DNA from: an uncultured bacterium
GTDB lineage: Bacteria; Actinomycetota; Coriobacteriia; Coriobacteriales; Coriobacteriaceae
Direction: 5' to 3'
Assembly: GCA_905214435.1 (NCBI GenBank)
Contig: CAJMMA010000077.1
Span: forward strand, 1-6,278
DNA length: 6,278 nucleotides
In this document: positions 1 through 4,604 of the stretch, one piece after another
Position numbering within the stretch: the first letter of the stretch is position 1
How the letters are laid out: each line of letters begins with the position of its first letter
Notes under the pieces: model-generated
Told to the model about the DNA's origin: nothing
Seen by the model: only the letters and a program-made list of their open reading frames with translations
The model's database searches: none
Program-made: the position numbers and the translations under genes

Positions 1-50
1 CACTTAATGTGCTTTCCGTCTTGCGCAGGACTGTAGAGCAGCAAACTTAA

Positions 51-74
51 CCGCCCCGCCCGGCAGGCGAGCGG
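51..74. other. GC-rich imperfect hairpin of unknown role
   Basis: CCGC (51-54) and CGCC (57-60) can pair with GCGG (71-74) and GGCG (66-69) around the loop CGGCA, with a small internal loop. No T-run follows on the + strand, so it is not a convincing intrinsic terminator in that direction. It may be the remnant of the end of an upstream transcription unit. I see no coding potential and nothing else recognisable in 1-110. Confidence 0.3.
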
Positions 75-114
75 ACGACAACGACATCTGTCCAACAATT
101 CGTGCGAAACACAA

Positions 115-142
115 TGAAAAACCGTTTGATGTGAGTTAATAT
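115..142 (+). promoter_or_regulatory. Candidate ptsH promoter
   Basis: TAATAT at 137-142 is the best -10-like hexamer upstream of ptsH. The -35 position 16 nt before it (TGAAAA, 115-120) is poor. If used, transcription would start near 149 and give a leader of about 62 nt that contains the whole structured region at 160-207. An AAAC-C-GTTT short palindrome (119-127) overlaps the spacer and could be an operator, but it does not match a cre or Cra site cleanly. The promoter is an AT-rich island in otherwise GC-rich sequence, which is the main support. Confidence 0.35.
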
Positions 143-159
143 AAACAACGTCGTGAATC

Positions 160-207
160 TGACTCCTGCCACATGCATGACAGGGGTTAAACACAAAAAA
201 GGAGTCA
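160..207 (+). promoter_or_regulatory. ptsH 5' leader with mutually exclusive RNA structures
   Basis: TGACTCCT (160-167) is a perfect 8-nt reverse complement of AGGAGTCA (200-207), which contains the ptsH Shine-Dalgarno. The same upstream segment can instead pair locally: ACTCCTG (162-168) with CAGGGGT (181-187), seven pairs with one T-G, around a 12-nt loop that contains the self-complementary CATGCATG (172-179). The two pairings exclude each other, one hiding and one freeing the ribosome-binding site. That it acts as a translational switch, and what would trigger it, is inference. It matches no riboswitch class I recognise. Confidence 0.4.
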
Positions 208-210
208 ACT

Positions 211-474
211 ATGGTTTCTGAGAAGGCTACCCTCGTTAATCCTCAGGGTCTGCACATGCGTCCGGCTGGTCTGTTCGCCTCCACCATGGGCAAGTACGCC
301 TGTGACGTGACGGTCGTCACCCCCGAGAAGGAGGTCAACGGCAAGTCCCCGATGGCCCTCATGGCTGCTGGTATCCCCTGCGGCACCGAGGTCGAGGTCA
401 AGTGCGACGGCGCCGACGAGGCCGAGGCTCTGGCTGCTGCCATCGAGCTCATCAAGAGCGGTCTTGGCGAGTAG
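211..474 (+). CDS. ptsH: Phosphocarrier protein HPr
   Basis: HPr is the small cytosolic phosphocarrier of the phosphoenolpyruvate:sugar phosphotransferase system. It takes phosphate from enzyme I on a histidine and passes it to sugar-specific EIIA domains. The 87-aa length is typical of the family. The active-site motif NPQGLHMRPAG places the phosphorylated residue at His15 (codon 253-255) with the conserved Arg17. A regulatory-type serine is present at Ser46 (codon 346-348) in NGKSPMALMAAGI; in Firmicutes this serine is phosphorylated by HPr kinase for catabolite repression. Residue 47 is proline, where isoleucine or leucine is usual. The ATG at 211 is preceded by AGGAG at 200-204 with 6-nt spacing, so the start is secure. 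ptsI follows 127 nt downstream. Codons are strongly biased to C/G endings, as expected of a highly expressed gene. Confidence 0.97.
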   Translation: MVSEKATLVNPQGLHMRPAGLFASTMGKYACDVTVVTPEKEVNGKSPMALMAAGIPCGTEVEVKCDGADEAEALAAAIELIKSGLGE

Positions 475-494
475 AACTCAAACGGGTCGCATGT

Positions 495-510
495 TGAACA
501 ACTAAGTTCA
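495..510 (+). other. Small hairpin in the ptsH-ptsI spacer
   Basis: TGAAC (495-499) and GTTCA (506-510) form a perfect 5-bp stem with a 6-nt loop. It is the first and weakest of three consecutive stem-loops in this spacer. Alone it could be chance; it is noted because of the two stronger hairpins that follow. Confidence 0.3.
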
Positions 511-515
511 TATTT

Positions 516-555
516 GGGGGCGCAGTGACCTGTCTTAAGGTAGCTGCGCTCTTTT
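516..555 (+). terminator. Possible attenuator (partial terminator) between ptsH and ptsI
   Basis: GCGCAG (520-525) pairs perfectly with CTGCGC (544-549). The stem extends inward by a T-G pair and, past a G/A mismatch, by ACCT (528-531) with AGGT (538-541), closing a 6-nt loop. Outward it can extend to 516/553 through mostly G-T pairs. TCTTTT (550-555) follows directly. A GC-rich stem plus a short U-tract is the layout of an intrinsic terminator, but the U-tract is interrupted and short, so partial read-through is likely. Inference: it sets HPr expression above EI, and the downstream ptsI message comes from read-through, a second promoter, or both. Confidence 0.5.
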
Positions 556-582
556 GTCATGGATATGGCAAAACGCTTTATC
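554..582 (+). promoter_or_regulatory. Weak candidate secondary promoter for ptsI
   Basis: TTGTCA (554-559) matches five of six positions of the TTGACA -35 consensus. TTTATC, 17 nt further on (577-582), is a poor -10 with three matches. A start near 589 would leave a leader barely covering the Shine-Dalgarno. The same bases also form the hairpin at 555-590, so the match may be incidental. Confidence 0.2.
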
Positions 583-590
583 ACATGACA
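555..590 (+). promoter_or_regulatory. Hairpin or inverted repeat abutting the ptsI ribosome-binding site
   Basis: TGTCATG (555-561) pairs perfectly with CATGACA (584-590). The stem continues with GATA (562-565) against TATC (579-582) past one bulged A (583). After a T/T mismatch it continues with GGC (567-569) against GCT (575-577, one G-T pair), closing an AAAAC loop. The 3' arm ends one base before the GGAG at 592-595. It could be an RNA element that controls ribosome access or message processing, or a DNA operator. No protein partner can be named from sequence. Confidence 0.5.
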
Positions 591-601
591 CGGAGAGAGG
601 A

Positions 602-2311
602 ATGGGAATGTATCAGGGAGTCAACGCTTCCGAGGGCATCGGTATCGGCACCGTCATGGTCGCCGTCGATCCCGACTTGACGTTTGAGCCGCACGAGGTT
701 GCTGATTCGGCAGCAGAGAAGGAGCGCTATCAGACCGCTCTTTCGGTCTTCTGCGAGAAGACCCAGGCTCAGGCCGACCACATGAAGGAGACGGTGGGCG
801 AGGCCGAGGCCGAGATCATGAGCGGACACATTGTCCTGGCTCAGGATCCGGGCATGACCGACGCCATCAACGCCGCCATTGACGGCGGCACCTGCGCCGA
901 GCAGGCGCTCATGGACACCTCGACCATGTTCGAGAACATGTTCCTGTCCATGGACGATGAGATGTTCCGTCTGCGCGCGGCCGACATCGCCGACATCCGC
1001 ACCGGTATTCTGGCCGAGCTGCTGGGCAAGGAGGTCGTCGACCTTTCCGTCCTGCCCGAGAACACCGTCGTTGTCGTGCACGACCTCACGCCGTCCATGA
1101 CCGCCACGATCGATAAGGCCCACGTTGCCGGTATCGTCACCGAGACTGGTGGCCGCACGTCGCACTCCGCAATCATTGCGCGCGCCCTCGAGATCCCGGC
1201 TGTCCTTTCGGTTTCCAACAGCTGCACCGCACTGCGCAACGGCATGACCGTTGTCGTTGACGGTGGCAAGGGTATCGTCGAGGCCGATCCCGATGAGGAG
1301 ACGCTCGCCGCCTACACTGCCAAGGCCGAGGCTTTCGCTGCCGAGAAGGCGGCTCTCGAGGCCTTCCGCGGCAAGCCGTCCGTGACTGCCGACGGTATCA
1401 AGAAGATCATTGCCTGCAACATCGGCAACCCCGATGACGTGCCCAACGCGCTCGATCACGATGCCGAGGCTATTGGCCTGTTCCGTTCCGAGTTCCTGTT
1501 CATGGACTCTGCTGAGCTTCCTTCCGAGGAGGAGCAGTTCAACGCCTACCGTAAGGTCGCCAGCGCGCTCAAGGGCGCTCCGGTCATCATCCGCACGCTC
1601 GATGTGGGTGGCGACAAGGAGATTCCGTACCTTCACATGGTCAAGGAAGAGAACCCCTTCATGGGCTTCCGTGCCGTGCGTTACTGCCTGGCCAACCCCG
1701 ATCAGTACAAGGTCCAGCTCCGCGCCCTGTTGCGCGCCAGCGCCTTTGGTGACGTCAAGATCATGATCCCGCTCGTCACCTGCGTCGAGGAAGTCTTGGC
1801 TGTCAAGGAGCTCGTCGAGCAGTGCAAGACCGAGCTGACCGAAGAGGGTCGCAAGTTCAACGAGAACATCGAGGTCGGCATCATGGTCGAGACGCCTGCA
1901 GCCTCGCTGCTCGCTGACCGCCTGGCCGAGGTCGCCGACTTCTTCTCCATCGGCACCAACGACCTGATCGGCTACACCATGTGCGCCGACCGTGGCAACG
2001 ACACCATCTCCAACCTGTACCAGGTTTACTATCCCGCCGTGCTCCGCTCGCTCAAGAACATCATCGAGAGCGGCGTGAAGGCCGGCATCATGGTCGGTAT
2101 GTGCGGCGAGGCCGCTGCCGATCCGTTGCTCGAGCCGCTGCTGATCAGCTGGGGCCTGGAGGAGTTCTCGATGAGCGCTCCGTCCATCCTGCGCGCCCGC
2201 AAGACCATCAGCCAGTGGACCAAGGCCGAGTGCGACGAGCTCGCCGAGAAGGCGCTCGCCTGCAACACCGCTGCCGAGGTCAAGGCACTGCTCGAGTCCG
2301 CAGCTCGCTAA
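602..2311 (+). CDS. ptsI: PTS enzyme I (phosphoenolpyruvate-protein phosphotransferase)
   Basis: Enzyme I autophosphorylates from PEP and hands the phosphate to HPr, the first step shared by all PTS sugars; it is a cytosolic dimer. The 569-aa length is close to the 575 aa of the E. coli enzyme. In order come the N-terminal HPr-binding/swivel region, with the phosphorylated His188 in GGRTSHSAIIARAL, and the C-terminal PEP-binding barrel. The barrel carries Arg295 (LFRSEFLFMD), Arg331 (RTLDVGGDKE), the metal ligands Glu430 (GIMVETPAA) and Asp454 (SIGTND), and Cys501 (GMCGE). A usually conserved TQ after NDL is IG here (residues 456-457). The ATG at 602 has GGAG (592-595) at 6-nt spacing. An ATG at 608 is possible and only two residues shorter. 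The frame also runs up to a TTG at 554, rejected because it lies inside the spacer hairpin. Spacing and context suggest co-transcription with ptsH and the next kinase. Confidence 0.97.
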   Translation: MGMYQGVNASEGIGIGTVMVAVDPDLTFEPHEVADSAAEKERYQTALSVFCEKTQAQADHMKETVGEAEAEIMSGHIVLAQDPGMTDAINAAIDGGTCAEQALMDTSTMFENMFLSMDDEMFRLRAADIADIRTGILAELLGKEVVDLSVLPENTVVVVHDLTPSMTATIDKAHVAGIVTETGGRTSHSAIIARALEIPAVLSVSNSCTALRNGMTVVVDGGKGIVEADPDEETLAAYTAKAEAFAAEKAALEAFRGKPSVTADGIKKIIACNIGNPDDVPNALDHDAEAIGLFRSEFLFMDSAELPSEEEQFNAYRKVASALKGAPVIIRTLDVGGDKEIPYLHMVKEENPFMGFRAVRYCLANPDQYKVQLRALLRASAFGDVKIMIPLVTCVEEVLAVKELVEQCKTELTEEGRKFNENIEVGIMVETPAASLLADRLAEVADFFSIGTNDLIGYTMCADRGNDTISNLYQVYYPAVLRSLKNIIESGVKAGIMVGMCGEAAADPLLEPLLISWGLEEFSMSAPSILRARKTISQWTKAECDELAEKALACNTAAEVKALLESAAR

Positions 2312-2328
2312 TTTGGTATCAGAGGTAA

Positions 2329-2358
2329 CCGCGTGGTTGGAATGGGCCGGCCACGCGG
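2329..2358 (+). promoter_or_regulatory. Strong hairpin between ptsI and the first 1-phosphofructokinase
   Basis: The arms 2329-2340 (CCGCGTGGTTGG) and 2347-2358 (CCGGCCACGCGG) form a continuous 12-bp stem with two T-G pairs and a 6-nt loop (AATGGG). No T-run follows (CCCTCACATATA), so it is not an intrinsic terminator. It lies 13 nt before the G-rich ribosome-binding site of the next gene. Plausible roles are message stabilisation, processing within the operon, or a protein-binding site; the sequence does not choose among them. Confidence 0.55.
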
Positions 2359-2385
2359 CCCTCACATATACAGGGGGTACTGTAA

Positions 2386-3318
2386 ATGTTCTACACGCTA
2401 ACCGCTAACCCGGCTGTCGACATGACGGTTTCGAGCTCTCCGCTCGAGCCCGACGAGAACGTCCGCACCGGCTCGGCCAGCTACACGGCTAACGGCAAGG
2501 GCCTCGACGTGTCCTTCGCCTTTAAGAAGATGGGCGTCGACACCGTCGCGCTCGGTTTCTTCGCCGGCTTCACGGGCAAGTTCATCGTCGAGGAGGTCAT
2601 GAACCTGGGTTGCCTCTGCCGCCCGGTCTGGACCGACGGTATCACGCGCATCAACACCTACGTCAACGATGGCCAGCACGAGTACGGCATCCTGAACCCC
2701 GGTGCTCCGATCACGCCGCAGCATCAGGAGGAGCTCTACAACATCCTGGACACCGCGGGCGACCTTGAGTGCCTGATCGTCTCCGGCTCCGTGCCTCCCA
2801 AAGCTACGCCCGACTTCCTGGCTCAGGTCATGGAGCACGCTCAGGCCCGTGGCGCCGACGTCGTCCTGGACCTGTCCTCCGACAAGCTCAAGGAGCTCGC
2901 TCACAAGAAGCCGCTGCTCATTAAGCCGAACCATCACGAGATGAAGGCTATCTTCGGCGTGCCGGTCGACACCGACGACGAGGTCCGCGTTGCCATGAAG
3001 CTGGCTCACGAGGCCGGCGTCCAGAACGTGCTGCTCACCCGTGGTAGCCGCGGTGACGCTTACTTCTCCAACGGCGAGGACATCTGGTATGCCAAGCGTG
3101 AGTTCAACATCAAGCTTGTCTCTTCCGTCTGCGCCGGCGACTGCACCCTCGCTGCGTTCCTGCACAAGTGGTACAGGGATCGCGACAACGTCGAGGAGGC
3201 CATGAAGCTCGCTATGGCCACCGGCGCCAACGTTGCTGAGTCCGTCGGCATCGGCGACTTTGGTCACGTCGACGAGTACAGCAAGCGCGTTGCTGTCCGC
3301 AAGCTCGATCGCAAGTAA
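2386..3318 (+). CDS. 1-phosphofructokinase, PfkB family (first paralog)
   Basis: Predicted cytosolic sugar-phosphate kinase of the ribokinase/PfkB fold, most like FruK (fructose-1-phosphate to fructose-1,6-bisphosphate with ATP). Length is 310 aa, normal for FruK or LacC (tagatose-6-phosphate kinase), which cannot be excluded. Visible motifs: NPAVD with Asp12; NGKGLDVS (36-43) at the substrate loop; GITRIN with Arg88; SGSVPP (133-138); KPNHHE (180-185), the NxxE motif; and catalytic Asp252 in CAGDC. Oddities: CAGD where the family has GAGD; Asp41 where the substrate-loop Asn is usual; and an extra Asp224 in the nucleotide-loop region GSRGDA compared with its neighbour. The start has AGGGGG (2372-2377) eight nt before ATG. 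It lies 74 nt after ptsI and ends at a strong terminator, so it probably forms the tail of a ptsH-ptsI operon. About 50% identical to the next gene by hand alignment. Confidence 0.87.
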   Translation: MFYTLTANPAVDMTVSSSPLEPDENVRTGSASYTANGKGLDVSFAFKKMGVDTVALGFFAGFTGKFIVEEVMNLGCLCRPVWTDGITRINTYVNDGQHEYGILNPGAPITPQHQEELYNILDTAGDLECLIVSGSVPPKATPDFLAQVMEHAQARGADVVLDLSSDKLKELAHKKPLLIKPNHHEMKAIFGVPVDTDDEVRVAMKLAHEAGVQNVLLTRGSRGDAYFSNGEDIWYAKREFNIKLVSSVCAGDCTLAAFLHKWYRDRDNVEEAMKLAMATGANVAESVGIGDFGHVDEYSKRVAVRKLDRK

Positions 3319-3346
3319 GCGAAACGCGACATATTCGTGCGCATGC

Positions 3347-3378
3347 GGCGCTCCGGTTTCGGCCGGGGCGCCTTTTTT
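3347..3378 (+). terminator. Intrinsic terminator after the first kinase
   Basis: GGCGCTCCGG (3347-3356) pairs with CCGGGGCGCC (3363-3372) as a 10-bp GC-rich stem with one T-G pair and a 6-nt loop (TTTCGG). Six T residues (3373-3378) follow immediately. It lies 28 nt past the stop codon and should end the ptsH-ptsI-kinase transcript. Confidence 0.93.
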
Positions 3379-3441
3379 GTTCCGCCATGGTGGAGAGGCG
3401 TCCTGCCGTACTTCATCGCTTCCACACCGTTCACCGAGTTG

Positions 3442-3473
3442 TTGTAGCCTTTTGCCGAAGCGTGGAATATACT
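3442..3473 (+). promoter_or_regulatory. Candidate promoter of the second kinase
   Basis: TATACT (3468-3473) is a near-consensus -10 box placed 35 nt before the start codon. A -35 is less clear: TTGTAG (3442-3447) lies 20 nt away, longer than ideal. An upstream terminator and no other gene between make a promoter here necessary if the second kinase is expressed. CGAAGC (3456-3461) and GCTTCG (3488-3493) flank the -10 as an inverted repeat and could be an operator. Confidence 0.45.
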
Positions 3474-3507
3474 TTCATTAACACGTTGCTTCGTGAAAGG
3501 AACATTC

Positions 3508-4440
3508 ATGATTTACACGCTTACTGCAAATCCCGCTATTGACTACAACATCTCCTGCGATGGCTTGTCCGCCAACACCGTTACCCGCACCCGTAACGCT
3601 GTCTACACCCCCAACGGCAAGGGTCTCAACGTTTCGTTTACGCTCGACCACTACGGCGTCGACACCACGATCCTGGGCTTCTTCGCCGGCTTCTCGGGTG
3701 AGTATATCGTTAAGGGCGCCGAGGCCCTGGGCGTGCCCGTCAAGCCCGTGTGGACTGACGGCATCACGCGTGTTAACGTGTTCCTCAACGCCGGTCCCGA
3801 CACCGAGTACAACATGGTCAACGCCGGTGCCGCCATCAACGAAGCCAACGAGCAGGAGATGTTTGAGCTTATCGATTCGCTCGATGACATGACCTGCCTG
3901 GTTATCAGCGGCTCGCTGCCCCCCAACACCTCCGAGAGCTTCCTGGCAGAGGTCCTGCGTCGCGTGAAGGCGAAGGGCGCCGAGTTCGTGCTCGATATCT
4001 CGAGCCATCAGCTGGCCGACCTCATTGCTATGGAGCCGTTGCTCATTAAGCCTAACGACGACGAGCTGCTCGACATCTTTGGCATTAAGGTGAGCGGTGG
4101 CGACGACGAGTCCGTCAAGGGCGCCATGGCCGAGCTGCACGCCAAGGGCGCTAAGAATGTACTGCTGACGCTCGGCGGCGACGGCGCGTACTTCTCCAAC
4201 GGCGAGCACATCTGGTTTGCCAACCGCACCTTCGACGTCAAGCTGCTGTCGACCGTCTGCGCGGGCGACTCCTCGCTGGCCGCCTTCCTGTCCGTGTGGC
4301 ACGACGCCCCCGAGCGCGTCGAGGATGCCCTGCGCCTCTCGATGGCCACCGGCGCCAACGTGGTCGAGTGCCCGGGTCTGGGCGATTTTGCCAAGGTCGA
4401 TGAGTATCAGAAGGGTATTGCAATCCGTCAGGTTTGCTAG
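3508..4440 (+). CDS. 1-phosphofructokinase, PfkB family (second paralog)
   Basis: Second PfkB-family kinase, predicted to phosphorylate fructose-1-phosphate to fructose-1,6-bisphosphate in the cytosol; a tagatose-6-phosphate kinase is the main alternative. It is also 310 aa. Motifs: NPAID with Asp12; NGKGLNVS (36-43) keeping the substrate-loop Asn41; GITRVN with Arg88; SGSLPP; KPNDDE (181-186), the NxxE motif; a normal GGDGAYF nucleotide loop; and catalytic Asp254 in CAGDS. As in the first paralog, Cys replaces the first Gly of GAGD. It is the more canonical of the two. The ATG at 3508 has AAAGGA (3496-3501) at 6-nt spacing. A GTG at 3493 in frame would lie inside that ribosome-binding site and add five residues absent from the paralog, so it is rejected. 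It is flanked by terminators on both sides, hence probably a single-gene transcription unit. Confidence 0.88.
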   Translation: MIYTLTANPAIDYNISCDGLSANTVTRTRNAVYTPNGKGLNVSFTLDHYGVDTTILGFFAGFSGEYIVKGAEALGVPVKPVWTDGITRVNVFLNAGPDTEYNMVNAGAAINEANEQEMFELIDSLDDMTCLVISGSLPPNTSESFLAEVLRRVKAKGAEFVLDISSHQLADLIAMEPLLIKPNDDELLDIFGIKVSGGDDESVKGAMAELHAKGAKNVLLTLGGDGAYFSNGEHIWFANRTFDVKLLSTVCAGDSSLAAFLSVWHDAPERVEDALRLSMATGANVVECPGLGDFAKVDEYQKGIAIRQVC

Positions 4441-4473
4441 TTCCGGCACCTTGCCTGAATAGTTCAATTATTT

Positions 4474-4507
4474 CGCATCCGTCTTAGACCAGGACGGATG
4501 CGTTTTT
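4474..4507 (+). terminator. Intrinsic terminator after the second kinase
   Basis: CGCATCCGTC (4474-4483) and GACGGATGCG (4493-4502) form a perfect 10-bp stem. It can extend inward by a T-G and a T-A pair to a 5-nt loop. TTTTT (4503-4507) follows, then GTT. It lies 33 nt after the stop codon, a textbook rho-independent terminator for this transcript. Confidence 0.94.
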
Positions 4508-4544
4508 GTTTATCGGACTTGCGTGTGCAGTGGAGGCTGTTTCT

Positions 4545-4553
4545 TGCTAGACT
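4545..4553 (+). promoter_or_regulatory. Candidate extended -10 promoter of cca
   Basis: TGC followed by TAGACT (4548-4553) has the form of an extended -10 element with four of six -10 matches. No convincing -35 lies 16-18 nt upstream. A promoter is expected here because a strong terminator (4474-4507) separates cca from the kinase. A start near 4560 would give a leader of about 45 nt. Confidence 0.3.
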
Positions 4554-4604
4554 TCTTGCAGACGCAATCGATAGCCAATTTGATAGTCGCAGGAGGCCAT
4601 AGGC

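Noticed and set aside
115..130. cre-like or Cra-like operator around AAAC-C-GTTT upstream of ptsH
   Set aside because: The half-sites are only 4 bp and the spacing is off by one or more bases from both consensus sites, so a named operator cannot be supported.
554..601. N-terminal extension of ptsI from TTG at 554
   Set aside because: The extra 16 residues are encoded in the hairpin region, do not resemble the enzyme I N-terminus, and the TTG lacks a ribosome-binding site. ATG 602 has GGAG at good spacing.
581..2365. 594-codon open frame on the minus strand opposite ptsI
   Set aside because: It is the antisense shadow of ptsI, produced by GC-rich codons with few A/T third positions. The + strand gives full enzyme I motifs, while the minus frame yields a low-complexity Gly/Leu/Asp/Val-rich product with no recognisable domain.
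3264..3509. Possible small minus-strand gene across the spacer between the kinases
   Set aside because: It runs through the terminator, the promoter-like region and the end of the first kinase, and the product has no recognisable domain. The spacer is better explained by + strand regulatory signals.
3478..4467. Long minus-strand frames opposite the two kinases (2398-3267 and 3478-4467)
   Set aside because: Same antisense effect. Both resemble each other only because the kinases are paralogs, and neither shows a domain or a convincing ribosome-binding site.
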